From Desulfosporosinus sp. FKB (lineage in GTDB: Bacteria > Bacillota > Desulfitobacteriia > Desulfitobacteriales > Desulfitobacteriaceae): a DNA stretch of 64,000 bases. A model generated the notes under the pieces. That model saw only the letters and a list, made by a program, of their open reading frames with translations, was not told the origin of the DNA and did no database searches. Shown here one piece after another: positions 33,178 to 41,959 of this stretch. Each line of letters starts with the position of its first letter. Position 1 is the stretch's first letter. Position numbers and translations under genes: made by a program. The stretch spans positions 21,621 through 85,620 of the forward strand of contig NZ_NADJ01000013.1 of assembly GCF_002196705.1 (NCBI RefSeq). The letters are read 5' to 3'.

Positions 33178-33248
33178 GACGGTTATTACGGTACTGAAGC
33201 AGCTATTGCACCAACCAAAAGTCTTGTAAATGCGAGAATAAAAGCTCT

Positions 33249-33284
33249 CGTGCAAATGGAACCAGAATTGATTCCATTTGCACG
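33249..33284 (+). terminator. Hairpin downstream of the C_GCAxxG gene
   Basis: CGTGCAAATGGAA and TTCCATTTGCACG pair perfectly around ten bases. It lacks a T-run, so termination is uncertain. Confidence 0.6.
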
Positions 33285-33319
33285 GCTAATGGCTCGAACG
33301 TGATTAATCGCTCTGTGTC

Positions 33320-33430
33320 ATGGTAAGAGCTACCTGCAAAAATTCCAACTCAGGGAGGCATTGTAGTATCATGGCTTTTCATCTTGGAATGGGCTATAAA
33401 CCTTTGTGTTGCCTAGATACAAATAATTAA
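33320..33430 (+). CDS. Small Cys-containing ORF of uncertain reality
   Basis: The 36-codon frame MVRATCKNSNSGRHCSIM, ending YKPLCCLDTNN, has four Cys. It lacks a ribosome binding site at ATG 33320, while an inner ATG at 33371 follows CAGGGAGG. I do not recognise it; it could be the stub of a Cys-rich anaerobe protein. Confidence 0.25.
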   Translation: MVRATCKNSNSGRHCSIMAFHLGMGYKPLCCLDTNN

Positions 33431-33641
33431 TTGATTTTATAGCAGAAAACGCAGTGTGAAAATTGTGGTAAAAATTGTAATTCGTTTTAAACGGATTGCA
33501 AGACTATATAGAGGATGCGTATAGAAAAACTGCCAAAATTTTTAATAAGAGTAGTAGAAAATTAATTTGATATTGTTCAGAAGCATAACAAACAGCCCAA
33601 CAATGGTTTGAAACTTATCGCAACATAGATTAATAGATTAT

Positions 33642-33761
33642 ATGTATAAAATCGAAAGGATCTTTAATAAAGAATACAAAAACGTTGTAATAGTAGATAA
33701 ATTGCGATACAAAGGTAAAGATAAATATAATTCTTATCTAAAACATAAAACTCTTCATTAA
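33642..33761 (+). pseudogene. Degenerate ORF fragment in a gene-poor stretch
   Basis: Between 33431 and 34090 the only protein-like stretch is MYKIERIFNKEYKNVVIVDK followed by LRYKGKDKYNSYLKHK, 39 codons with no ribosome binding site. An upstream TAQQWFETYRNID in another frame may belong to the same decayed gene. The region is very AT-rich and I see no other gene in it. Confidence 0.2.
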
Positions 33762-33889
33762 AATGATATTTAACGATAGTTGATAGTGCGTGTGGTCGGG
33801 CAATTTTTCATCGTAAGTGCTTAATAAGTATAATTGGTCAAGCAAGAAATCAGATTATTTTAGGACAAAATAAATCATATTTAAAAGGA

Positions 33890-33935
33890 AAAGAGGTTCC
33901 AATTAAAGTTCAAACCCTTTAATTGGAACCTCTTT
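33890..33935 (+). terminator. Long perfect hairpin (19-bp arms)
   Basis: AAAGAGGTTCCAATTAAAG pairs completely with CTTTAATTGGAACCTCTTT across eight bases. It is a bidirectional terminator candidate at the end of the degenerate stretch. Confidence 0.7.
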
Positions 33936-34103
33936 ACATCATGGATATAGTTAAGCCACTGGAACTGTTCTGAAGTTTATATATAAAAAAGTCGTTTCAT
34001 TCTTATCCCATCAGACGTTGGCCTAAGATCTATATATTTGATTTTCAAAGTCTACAAATTATTGCACGTGGCAATTCTATAAGCATAAGGGGGAACTTTG
34101 ATA

Positions 34104-34592
34104 ATGACGGTCACAATTGCTTATAGAATAAAGCAAGACATTGTCCTAAGCCATACTTTCGAGGATGCAGGGGAGTTGGCTTCTTTTGAAGAATTGTTCA
34201 GCTATCTTCGTAAAAACCCATGGTTATGGAGTCGCCTGTTTCTGTGTGATGATGGGCTTGTTTCCACGCTCCATGGTGGAACGCTTCAGTATGCTGGAAA
34301 TATCAAGAAGCATCCCGTGCCGTTATGGTTAGCAGCTAAAGACTTTCGCGGCACGATCGACTTCTATTATAGTCAATTTGAATGGTCATTTCAGATTCAG
34401 TTTCAGCCGCATGGGTTTCTTAAAGATTTTGTAATTAACAGGATCGAAAAGTGCTTTGTGGTTCCGGGTTTTACTCGTCAGATTTTAAAGCTGCAATCAG
34501 GCATGTCTGACGCACATCAAAAATATGCAAAGGAATCATTAAAACAAGTCAGAAAAAGGATAGAATGTTCTGTAAAACTATCCGCAAGATAG
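34104..34592 (+). CDS. Conserved-looking hypothetical protein, 162 residues
   Basis: The soluble, Trp- and Phe-rich protein contains FSYLRKNPWLWSRLFLCDDG, LVSTLHGGTLQYAGN and DFYYSQFEWSFQIQFQPHGF. No signal peptide or membrane segment is seen, and I do not recognise the family. AAGGGGG at 34087-34093 is ten bases before ATG 34104; an alternative TTG at 34098 is closer. A GGCCTT hairpin at 34659 lies downstream. Well-formed codons and a good start make it a probable real gene. Confidence 0.6.
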   Translation: MTVTIAYRIKQDIVLSHTFEDAGELASFEELFSYLRKNPWLWSRLFLCDDGLVSTLHGGTLQYAGNIKKHPVPLWLAAKDFRGTIDFYYSQFEWSFQIQFQPHGFLKDFVINRIEKCFVVPGFTRQILKLQSGMSDAHQKYAKESLKQVRKRIECSVKLSAR

Positions 34593-34909
34593 TAATCAAT
34601 TAATTTGTGATGAGATACAAGTAGTTGATTGTTTCCAGGATATCAAGATGTACATTTTGGCCTTATATTTTAAGGCCTGCAAGATTGAGATAACATAGAG
34701 TATGAACAAGTCAAATAAAGTGAGGATTAGAAAATTGACATCTTTTTATAGTCTTAAAATTTACTTTGTGTAATTTTTACAGGCCACAAGTTTGGATGCT
34801 AGGGATGTAAGCTACAGGGCAAGTTTGATGGAGGTTATGGAGTGAATTAAGGAAACAGTCCTGTTATGAATCTAAAATATGAGTAGCTGAAAAAAAGTGA
34901 AAGGACATA

Positions 34910-34938
34910 TTGACACCCCATGCTTAAGGGGGTATATT
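34910..34938 (+). promoter_or_regulatory. Promoter with G/C dyad resembling a CsoR/FrmR operator
   Basis: TTGACA (34910-34915) and TATATT (34933-34938) have a 17-base spacer which itself reads ACCCC-N9-GGGGT as an inverted repeat. CsoR/FrmR-type repressors bind such ACCCC/GGGGT dyads within promoters. No csoR gene is in the window. The drive is toward the DHA2 exporter. Confidence 0.6.
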
Positions 34939-35004
34939 TACATCAATACATTTACATATTTGAATATATTGTTGGGAGTTATGAACGAGAAAGATGGTGG
35001 CCTT

Positions 35005-36399
35005 ATGAGTATACAAGCTAAAGCACAGTCAAAATTTATTTTGTATACCATTATGATCGGTGCTTTTATGTCTATGTTTGACAGTGGCGTGGTCAATGTA
35101 GGCTTGCCTGTCATGGCCAAGCAGTTCGGTGTTGATATGAATTCCGTGCAATGGGTTACGTCAATTTATCTTCTTGTCATGTCTGCGCTATTGCCCATAT
35201 TAGGGACATTAGCTGATCATTTTGGCAGAAGAAAGATTTATAACCTTGGTTTTTTTGTGATTTCAATATTTACTTTGTTTTGTAGCTTTTCGATGAATCT
35301 GCCAATGCTGATAATCATGAGAGCTTTGCAGGCAGTGGGTGGAGCAATGGTTATGGCTAACGGAATGGCTATTGTTACAGAAAATTATCCTCCAACCGAA
35401 AGAGGTAAGAACATTGGAGTTTTAGCAATGACAATGGCTATTGGCAGTATTGCTGGACCTCCGTTAGGGGGATTAGCTATAGGTTTGTGGGGATGGCAGA
35501 CAGTATTTTTTCTGACCTTTATTGTATCAATTTTGGGTTTTGCAGCATCCTACTTTTCCATACCACGGAATAAAAAGACCAAGAATAAACATTTCGAATT
35601 TGACGCTTTAGGCTCAGTATTGCTTGTGATCGCAATTATTACATTTATATACGGTTTTTCAAATATTAATACTATGGGATTGAGTAATCCGTTGATCTAT
35701 GGAAGCGTTTCGGCATTTTTGATTTCTAGCATATCCTTCATCTTATATGAAAGAAAAGTTTCGTATCCGGTGATGGATTTGAGCCTATTTAACAATTGGA
35801 TCTTTACATCATCTGTCATATCATCGTTAATCTCATTCATAACTATGTATTCTCCAACGGTACTGATACCTTTTTACTATCAAAGAGTTTTGGGTTTCAG
35901 TACTGAAAAATCCGGTCTGTATATGATGGCTTTTCCCATCGCTATGGCTGTCATATCGCCCTTAAGTGGAGCGCTTTCTGATAAAATCGGAGCAACGATA
36001 CTGACATCGTCAGGGCTTTTAATAAATGGCGTTGCTTTGATTTTATTGGCGAATTCCACTTTGCAAACGCCGGTATATCTGATTCTCATTTATCTTGCTT
36101 TGATGGGGCTCTCTTTGGGACTGTTTCAATCACCAAACAATAGCTGCATTATGGGGAACGTACCAAAGAACAAGCTTGGAGCAGCCAATGGCATTACTCA
36201 GCTTGTAAAAAATCTTGGAATGGTTATAGGTATAGCGTTTTCGGTTACTTTATTTTCAGCTTTTTTGGATAACACCGCGAATAATTATGGCACAAATTTT
36301 CTGGAAAGCACCCAGAAAGTTTATTACATTGCGGCAGTAATGAGCTTTATAGGTGCTCTAATCTCAGGCATTAGAAACAAAAATCAGAAGGAGGAATAA
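35005..36399 (+). CDS. DHA2-family (EmrB/QacA-like) MFS exporter
   Basis: This 464-residue protein has about 14 membrane helices. It shows the MFS motif A-like GTLADHFGRRKIYNLGF, helix-1 MFDSGVVNVGLP (DHA2 motif D1) and motif C-like GSIAGPPLGG. It is a proton-driven drug or metabolite exporter. The start is uncertain: ATG 35005 fits the family N-terminus, and ATG 34981 is in frame eight codons earlier with a GGGAG placed too close. A CsoR-like dyad promoter precedes it and a DGC-domain protein follows after four bases, so the two form an operon. Confidence 0.88.
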   Translation: MSIQAKAQSKFILYTIMIGAFMSMFDSGVVNVGLPVMAKQFGVDMNSVQWVTSIYLLVMSALLPILGTLADHFGRRKIYNLGFFVISIFTLFCSFSMNLPMLIIMRALQAVGGAMVMANGMAIVTENYPPTERGKNIGVLAMTMAIGSIAGPPLGGLAIGLWGWQTVFFLTFIVSILGFAASYFSIPRNKKTKNKHFEFDALGSVLLVIAIITFIYGFSNINTMGLSNPLIYGSVSAFLISSISFILYERKVSYPVMDLSLFNNWIFTSSVISSLISFITMYSPTVLIPFYYQRVLGFSTEKSGLYMMAFPIAMAVISPLSGALSDKIGATILTSSGLLINGVALILLANSTLQTPVYLILIYLALMGLSLGLFQSPNNSCIMGNVPKNKLGAANGITQLVKNLGMVIGIAFSVTLFSAFLDNTANNYGTNFLESTQKVYYIAAVMSFIGALISGIRNKNQKEE

Positions 36400-36403
36400 A
36401 CAA

Positions 36404-36910
36404 ATGGACGAAAAAATAATTTTGGTAAGCACAGAAACAATCGAGGGGCAAAAAACGAATGAGGTTAAAAAGGAAAAAGAAAATTGGTATCTTCCATATA
36501 TGGATAAGAAGACAAAGGGTATAGAAGTCGAGGAAAGGAAAAGCCCGGTTGCTGTATTCTATTGTGCAGGTGCTTCTAATGTGGGTCAGTCTACAATGCT
36601 TTCTTCAGTGAAGGCTGCAAATGAGGTTGGTTATGATAAGGCGGCACTTCTCTGTCTCGCCAGTATCTCCGCCGGTCTTGCCAATATTACTAATGGGGCA
36701 AAAAATGCTAAAGGAATTGTTGCCATCGATGGTTGTCCAATGAGTTGTGCTAAGAAGACTCTAGAGAAGGCCGGTTTTACCCCGGATGAACATCTAATCG
36801 TTTCCAAGGACTTAGGTATTTCAAAAAACTTTGACCTAAATTCATCGACCGACTTAGGGAAGATAAAAGATGCTGTAGTAGAAAAAATAAATAAAATATA
36901 TGAAAAATAA
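36404..36910 (+). CDS. DGC-domain putative metal-binding protein
   Basis: This 168-residue protein has the DGC motif in AIDGCPMSCAKKTLEKAG, with further Cys in FYCAGASNVGQ and ALLCLASIS. These make up the PF08859-type 'putative zinc-binding' pattern. The first 45 residues form a charged extension with no hydrophobic segment. DGC proteins occur in anaerobes beside redox and metal genes; the function is open. AGGAGGA is 9 bases before ATG 36404. Co-transcription with the exporter suggests a shared metal or thiol-related stress. Confidence 0.85.
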   Translation: MDEKIILVSTETIEGQKTNEVKKEKENWYLPYMDKKTKGIEVEERKSPVAVFYCAGASNVGQSTMLSSVKAANEVGYDKAALLCLASISAGLANITNGAKNAKGIVAIDGCPMSCAKKTLEKAGFTPDEHLIVSKDLGISKNFDLNSSTDLGKIKDAVVEKINKIYEK

Positions 36911-37055
36911 TTTCTAACGTCACTTTCCTTACCAGAGAGGTGGAGAATTATAAAGGAAATTCTTAAACCTTTACTAATTGCTATCTTTGTAAAGTCATCG
37001 CTTTGCCAAATATGCTTACCGGGTATTTCTTTAATTTAATCAGTTTAGGACTTCG

Positions 37056-37088
37056 GGGTTTTGCTAGATATGATGCAAAACCCTTTTT
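37056..37088 (+). terminator. Terminator between the DGC gene and the DUF3343 gene
   Basis: GGGTTTTGC and GCAAAACCC flank ten bases and run into TTTTT. It ends just before the ribosome binding site of the next gene, so attenuation is possible. Confidence 0.75.
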
Positions 37089-37117
37089 AATGATCGATGG
37101 GGGGACTTTAACTTTAG

Positions 37118-37384
37118 ATGCTTTATGGTGAACTTAAGCAGTACAGAGCTCTAATCACGTTCGATTCATTAACTCAAGCGATGGCGGCTGAGAAAGTCTT
37201 TAAGAAGCTTGACTGCCCCTATGCTTTAATTCCAACTCCTAGAACCTTACGGTCTGGGTGTAATAATGCTTTGTGTTTTCCACACGAGCGGAAAGAAATC
37301 ATCGATGATTTAATTGATGAAATGGTAGTGTTTACTGGAGTCTATGAAGCGAACAATGACGGATTTGCTCCGTTAAAGTGGTAG
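37118..37384 (+). CDS. DUF3343 protein, putative Se/S carrier
   Basis: This 88-residue protein shows the family pattern RALITFDSLTQAMAAEKVFK, then LIPTPRTLRSGCNNALCF, with the Cys pair after the basic loop. DUF3343 proteins are annotated as putative selenium or sulfur carriers and are often beside cysteine desulfurases, as here (18 bases upstream of one). ATG 37118 is 13 bases after a GGGGGG. It may receive persulfide or selenide from the desulfurase. Confidence 0.85.
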   Translation: MLYGELKQYRALITFDSLTQAMAAEKVFKKLDCPYALIPTPRTLRSGCNNALCFPHERKEIIDDLIDEMVVFTGVYEANNDGFAPLKW

Positions 37385-37402
37385 CTTTCGGAGGGTGTAA
37401 TC

Positions 37403-38554
37403 ATGATTTATTTAGATAACGCCGCAACTTCTTGGCCCAAGCCTCAAGGTGTTGTCGAGGAAATGCGGCGAGTGATGACAAATCTTGCTGGCAATCCCGG
37501 TCGTGGCAGCAACCGTGCTGCAGTTGGGACTGCTCATTTAGTCTATATTGTTCGTGAACAGATTGCCGGATTTTTTAATTCTGGCGCCCCTCAAAGAGTT
37601 ATTTTTACTAACAACACGACTCATGCGATCAATCAGGCGTTGTTTGGGATTTTACAACCAGGAGATCATGTCATCACCACATCATTAGAGCATAATGCTG
37701 TCGTCAGGCCACTCAAAGCGCTCACTGAACTCGGTGTTTCAGTAACAGAGATACCGGTTGTACCAGGTGAGAAATTTCCCTTTGCTGAATTTAAGGCATC
37801 CTTTCAGAAAAGCACTAAATTGGTGGTCACGTTACAGGCATCCAATGTTAGTGGTAATCTCTTGCCAATACATAAAATCGGAGAATTGGCCAGAGAAAAG
37901 GGAGTTCTTTATCTAGTTGATGCCGCCCAAACGGCAGGGATATATCCTATTGACGTTAAAAAGATGGCTATTGACCTGTTAGCGTTTCCAGGTCATAAGG
38001 GATTACTTGGGCCCCAAGGAACAGGTGGCTTAATTATCGGACCCAATATAACATTGTGCCCGCTTATATACGGTGGTACCGGAAGTTTATCGGAATCCGA
38101 TCGACAACCTGATTTCCTTCCAGATGCTCTTGAAAGTGGGACCTTAAATGTAGTCGGTATTTCAGGTTTAGGGATGGGCTTAAAATATATCCGCAAGTAT
38201 GGTATTGATAATATCAGAATGCGAGAACAAGAGAAGTGTCAACAACTAATTGACGGACTACAAACAGTACCTGAAGTTAGGATATATGGCGGAACAAATG
38301 CTTCCGAAAAAGCACCGATAGTAGCTTTTAATATTGGTGGTCATGATTCCATGATAATTAGTTACCTTTTAGACAAGGAATTCGGAGTTATCTCCAGAGC
38401 TGGATTACATTGCGCGCCCCGAGCTCATACTGTACTTGGAACAATCGATCAAGGATTAGTTCGTCTTAGTCCCTCGCACTTTACGACAGAGATAGAAATA
38501 GAACAAGCTATTGAAGCTGTACGTAACGTGGCGAAAGAGCTTGTTGATAGGTAA
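37403..38554 (+). CDS. Cysteine desulfurase family protein (class V aminotransferase)
   Basis: This 383-residue PLP enzyme begins IYLDNAATSWPKPQGVVEEM. The PLP Lys sits in AFPGHKGLLGPQGTGG and the catalytic Cys in SRAGLHCAPRAH. It releases sulfur from cysteine (or selenium from selenocysteine) as an enzyme-bound persulfide. The subtype is that seen beside DUF3343 genes in clostridia, separate from NifS/IscS housekeeping forms. It starts at ATG 37403 behind GGAGGG and forms an operon with the carrier-like gene upstream. Confidence 0.93.
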   Translation: MIYLDNAATSWPKPQGVVEEMRRVMTNLAGNPGRGSNRAAVGTAHLVYIVREQIAGFFNSGAPQRVIFTNNTTHAINQALFGILQPGDHVITTSLEHNAVVRPLKALTELGVSVTEIPVVPGEKFPFAEFKASFQKSTKLVVTLQASNVSGNLLPIHKIGELAREKGVLYLVDAAQTAGIYPIDVKKMAIDLLAFPGHKGLLGPQGTGGLIIGPNITLCPLIYGGTGSLSESDRQPDFLPDALESGTLNVVGISGLGMGLKYIRKYGIDNIRMREQEKCQQLIDGLQTVPEVRIYGGTNASEKAPIVAFNIGGHDSMIISYLLDKEFGVISRAGLHCAPRAHTVLGTIDQGLVRLSPSHFTTEIEIEQAIEAVRNVAKELVDR

Positions 38555-38657
38555 CAGATGAATTATTTACCCTAAAATCGATAGAATACGTTGTAAATAA
38601 AAACTCAAAATACTATAATATGTTGTAATATCTACAAACTTAAATGTATTAATAAAA

Positions 38658-39047
38658 ATGGAGGTATTTATTATTACCATTCAATTAGGAAAAATTGCTG
38701 AGTTTTATAAGGCTTTGGGCGACGAAATCAGATTGAGGATCATTGATATGCTCTCCGAACAGGAAATGTGTGTCTGTGAAATTATAGAGCGACTAGGTCT
38801 TTCCCAACCGGCAGTATCGCATCATTTAAAGATTCTTAAACACGCTGGGATTTTACGCGACACAAAGGAAGGGAAATGGATCTATTATTCCCTCAACACA
38901 GACGTCTTTAGTATAGTATTTCCAGGAGAAGAAGAGACTTTTTTGGCAAGTTATGCCCAATCTCTCAAGTCTAAACTCAAACAAACGATGCCCTCACGGA
39001 TTAGGAAGGACCCGGCTTTATGTGAGCGATTAACCAATAAGAAGTGA
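38658..39047 (+). CDS. ArsR/SmtB-family repressor
   Basis: This protein of about 129 residues has a helix-turn-helix at LSQPAVSHHLKILKHAG and the thiol metal motif CVC in QEMCVCEIIERLG. The start is odd. The ATG at 38658 has no ribosome binding site before it, because the only GGAGG (38660-38664) lies inside the first codons. An ATT at 38673 is correctly spaced from it and would give the family-typical N-terminus. It stands alone, convergent with the permease pair ending at 39177; it may regulate the cluster at 39.2-43.8 kb or the desulfurase operon. Confidence 0.88.
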   Translation: MEVFIITIQLGKIAEFYKALGDEIRLRIIDMLSEQEMCVCEIIERLGLSQPAVSHHLKILKHAGILRDTKEGKWIYYSLNTDVFSIVFPGEEETFLASYAQSLKSKLKQTMPSRIRKDPALCERLTNKK

Positions 39048-39130
39048 TGAAGCAGTAGGGATAAATATGCTGCGGGAAAAGAATACATGGAAGCCTGGTT
39101 AATTATATTAAGATGATTTAGTTATAACAA

Positions 39131-39167
39131 GGGACCTCTGATCAATGATTCAGAGGTCTCTATTTTT
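39131..39167. terminator. Bidirectional terminator between arsR and the permease pair
   Basis: GACCTCTGA and TCAGAGGTC form a perfect stem, with a T-run on the plus side and A/T sequence on the minus side. It serves convergent transcripts. Confidence 0.8.
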
Positions 39168-39176
39168 CTGTGGGGA

Positions 39177-39731
39177 CTATAGAGATTCGGCACGTTGTTG
39201 AATATGCTTAATTTCTTGTCGGGAGAGAAAAGTTGACAAGATATATGCCATAATTATGATTCCAGGTATATCAATTAGTAGGCGAGTGATGGCAAATTTT
39301 GCTCCAAGTGAAGACATTTCAAATAGAAACATGGGAATCTTTGTTGTGGACCAGGCACCGATAAAGATCAGGATATTACTGAACTTAACTCCTTTTTTCA
39401 TAAATACGGCTGCTATGGGGAATGCCCCATATAATGGACCTGCTGCAGCTGAACCTATGACGAAGGAAATGACGATCCCTTTAAGCCCCGATCCTTCGCC
39501 CATGTATTTTACCATGGTCTCTCTTGGAACCCAAACGTCTAAAAGTCCTAGTAAGATAAAGATCGGAGGAATAAAAGAAGCCATCTCTTCTATACTGTAA
39601 CCGGATACCATTAGGGCTTTTATGCCAAGATCCCGGTTAAAGATCGTTAATAAGAGTGTTACAAGAATAGTTAAAAGAAATAAGCGATATCGTTTAACCA
39701 ATTTTAGCAATGGGCTTTGTTTTTGATTCAT
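39177..39731 (-). CDS. Permease half (ArsP-like, DUF318-related), C-terminal partner
   Basis: This 184-residue membrane protein has four to five helices. It contains VWVPRETMVKYMGEGSGLKG and GSAAAGPLYGAFPIAAVFMK, the pattern of the second half of DUF318 permeases, and a cytoplasmic RQEIKHIQQ tail. Its start overlaps the stop of the preceding gene (ATGA, 39728-39731), so the two are coupled and probably form one split transporter. It belongs to the arsR-linked cluster running leftwards from 43749. Confidence 0.75.
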   Translation of the reverse strand: MNQKQSPLLKLVKRYRLFLLTILVTLLLTIFNRDLGIKALMVSGYSIEEMASFIPPIFILLGLLDVWVPRETMVKYMGEGSGLKGIVISFVIGSAAAGPLYGAFPIAAVFMKKGVKFSNILIFIGAWSTTKIPMFLFEMSSLGAKFAITRLLIDIPGIIIMAYILSTFLSRQEIKHIQQRAESL

Positions 39732-40213
39732 AGTCCTATCATCACCTTACCAATAATGAACGCCACAAAAAAGGAAAAGAGAAAGGCGAGAGTATTACGC
39801 AGTATGGTCAGTTTTTTACCGAAATATTTAATTTCGACAGGCATTGTTATGATGCCAACCATCATAAGGGTGGAAACAAAGGCACCTATCTGCATATAAC
39901 CAGCACCCTCGTGAAGCATTAAGGCTGCAGTCGGAAAGGCAACGAAACCAGGAATCAACGTGATAGCTCCGACTAATGCAGAAATGATAACCCCAAACCA
40001 TCCTGACTCCTTGCCAATGACTTTGGAAATAACTTCTGGATTCAGTACGGCCAGTAAGATACCCACCAGCATTAAAACTCCCAAAAATTCCGGAAGAATA
40101 TTCTCAAAGGATTTCCAGGCTTTTTTAAGAGCAGTCTTTGTCTTCTTTGGATCTTTTAAATAAGAAATAACTAGGAATGCACCAGCGACTAAATAAAGAA
40201 AATAGGTAAACAT
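39728..40213 (-). CDS. Permease half (ArsP-like), N-terminal partner
   Basis: This 161-residue protein has four helices. It contains LPEFLGVLMLVGILLAVL, then VISKVIGKESGWFGVIISAL and TLIPGFVAFPTAALMLHEGA. The repeated G-xxxG and Pro-Gly segments are like one half of DUF318 permeases. The start ATG 40213 comes after AAAAAAGGACAG. Together with the overlapping partner it likely makes a two-subunit transporter for a metalloid or thiol-linked compound. The substrate is unknown. Confidence 0.75.
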   Translation of the reverse strand: MFTYFLYLVAGAFLVISYLKDPKKTKTALKKAWKSFENILPEFLGVLMLVGILLAVLNPEVISKVIGKESGWFGVIISALVGAITLIPGFVAFPTAALMLHEGAGYMQIGAFVSTLMMVGIITMPVEIKYFGKKLTILRNTLAFLFSFFVAFIIGKVMIGL

Positions 40214-40232
40214 CTCGACTCACTGTCCTTTT

Positions 40233-40274
40233 TTGGCATGGCTTAAAGGGGACATCCCCCCAAAGCCATGCCAA
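40233..40274. repeat. Stable hairpin between the CMD gene and the permease pair
   Basis: TTGGCATGGCTT and AGCCATGCCAA, with nested GGGG/CCCC, form a strong stem. It has no T-run on the minus strand, so it is more likely an mRNA processing or stabilising element than a terminator. Confidence 0.5.
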
Positions 40275-40304
40275 GAAGTTTGCTGTTTAAGATCATAAAT
40301 GAAT

Positions 40305-40661
40305 TTATTCCTTATTATTAGCGAGCCACTCTAAGGCAGGAGCAGCACTGGAGATTGCCGTCGCTCCTTTAGCAAATTTGGCTAAAGCAAAGACTTCCAT
40401 AATTTCTTCAACCGTCGCTCCAAGTTTTTTGGCCAGTTTGGTATTATTCAAAATGCAAGCCTGAGAGTCGAGTGCGATACCGGCGGACAATATTAGCAGT
40501 GCCTTATATTTCTGAGGTATTGTTGGCATTTCCATGACAAACTTTTTATCAATTACGTGATTAATTACAAGACTTTCATCGAGTTCACTTAAACGTTGCA
40601 TTGGTTTTGGTATTTCTCCGTTTTCTTTTTTTAGATTATCTAGCACTGTTTGTAAATCCAT
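40305..40661 (-). CDS. Carboxymuconolactone-decarboxylase/AhpD-like protein
   Basis: This 118-residue all-helical protein contains IPQKYKALLILSAGIALDSQ and LAKKLGATVEEIMEVFALAK, typical of the CMD/AhpD family. The usual CxxC peroxidatic pair is reduced to a single Cys (QACILNN), so ordinary AhpD disulfide reductase activity is doubtful. AGGAGG precedes ATG 40661. It lies between the MFS and split permease genes; a 20-codon stub of a second copy is at 26541. Confidence 0.85.
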   Translation of the reverse strand: MDLQTVLDNLKKENGEIPKPMQRLSELDESLVINHVIDKKFVMEMPTIPQKYKALLILSAGIALDSQACILNNTKLAKKLGATVEEIMEVFALAKFAKGATAISSAAPALEWLANNKE

Positions 40662-40705
40662 TTGTAACTCCTCCTTTGTATGCGTGTTACTAGTTTGGGT
40701 TGTTT

Positions 40706-41881
40706 TTAAGCCTCATTAATTCCAACGACACGTCCGCGAATCAGAATATAGCTCAAGCAAAGCGTTGCGACTAATGCAACTCCGTAAATAATGAACAACT
40801 GTAGCAATCCATAGGCTGCAATAAGTCTGCTTCCAATCGCAGTGCCAACACCACCGCCACCCATAAAACAGAAGGCAACTAGGGACATAGCTGCTCCACG
40901 GGCCTTTTGGGCAAACTCTGTGGCTCTTGTAAGAAGCGTTGAATGCGTAAAAATAAAACCAAGCCCCAACATGGCAACTCCTAAAATCAATAGGATTAAG
41001 TTCGCCCCCAGATAATAGATGATCATGTCAGCCAGAGAAGCACATAACAGGCCTAACGTTAATACTGTTCTAGCTCCCACTTTTGCTGAGAGTTTGCCAC
41101 TCAAACGTCCGCCTATAACCGTCATGATCCCAAAACCGGTCATGATAAGGCCAATATAAAAGAAATTATAGTGGTAAGTTTGCGCAATAAATGAGCCGAT
41201 ATAGGAAAAGCTGCCCACAATGAAAATGCCTTCCAGCAAAACCAAAATATAGGTCAGAAGACTCTTGGAAGTCGCTAGGAGTTTTTTGTAGGGTGCCAGT
41301 ATTTTACTGTCAGGGTGTTTTTCCGAGGGTAGACTTTTGTAGTTTATTAGAAGTAAGATCGTTGGAATCAAAGAAAAAACAGAATAGGCGGCGAAAACCC
41401 CTCGCCAGTTTAGGAAAAAAGCGATGGTTCCGCCAATAACCATACTCAAACCTTGACCTAGAAAAGAAATGCCCATAAAGTTGCCAATGGCCCCCTGGCG
41501 TTCTTGAAGAGGAAAGACATCAGCAATTAAGGCTAGGGAAATTGGCATTACGGATGCAGCAAAAATTCCTGTTAAGGCCCTAAAAATAGCGAGACTAGTC
41601 AAAGTGCTGCCGAAAGCACAAAGCCCCGTGACAACAGTGAAAGCAATCATAGAAAAGGTAATTATTTGTTTCTTGCCATATCGATCGGCTAAAGGTCCAA
41701 AAATAACCTGAAAGATGCCAAAAGGTATCATGTAAGCACTGATTAATAAGCCAGCCTTTGCTATATCAATGTTCAAGTTTTGGGATATGGCAGGTAATAT
41801 AGGAGAGACAACCCAGTTATCGGCCATAACAATGAATCCCGCCAGACCGAGCAACGCAATAAGATTTTTTTTCACGTCCAT
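40706..41881 (-). CDS. MFS transporter (12 helices), intact copy
   Basis: This 391-residue protein begins MDVKKNLIALLGLAGFIVMA. It has helix-1 DNWVVSPILPAISQNL, motif A PLADRYGKKQIITFSM, and glycine-rich helix ends (GGGGVGTAIGSRL). It is a DHA1-like exporter. ATG 41881 has a GAGGTG ahead. It sits within the arsR-led cluster behind an ArsP-like permease, so it probably exports the same class of toxic metalloid or organic compound. A truncated near-identical copy is at 26660-27685. Confidence 0.9.
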   Translation of the reverse strand: MDVKKNLIALLGLAGFIVMADNWVVSPILPAISQNLNIDIAKAGLLISAYMIPFGIFQVIFGPLADRYGKKQIITFSMIAFTVVTGLCAFGSTLTSLAIFRALTGIFAASVMPISLALIADVFPLQERQGAIGNFMGISFLGQGLSMVIGGTIAFFLNWRGVFAAYSVFSLIPTILLLINYKSLPSEKHPDSKILAPYKKLLATSKSLLTYILVLLEGIFIVGSFSYIGSFIAQTYHYNFFYIGLIMTGFGIMTVIGGRLSGKLSAKVGARTVLTLGLLCASLADMIIYYLGANLILLILGVAMLGLGFIFTHSTLLTRATEFAQKARGAAMSLVAFCFMGGGGVGTAIGSRLIAAYGLLQLFIIYGVALVATLCLSYILIRGRVVGINEA

Positions 41882-41959
41882 ACACCTCGTTTCACTAATC
41901 TTAGGGGGGAGAGAATAAACTTAGTCCCAAAACAACGGATGAGTTTAAGAGTAAATGGC

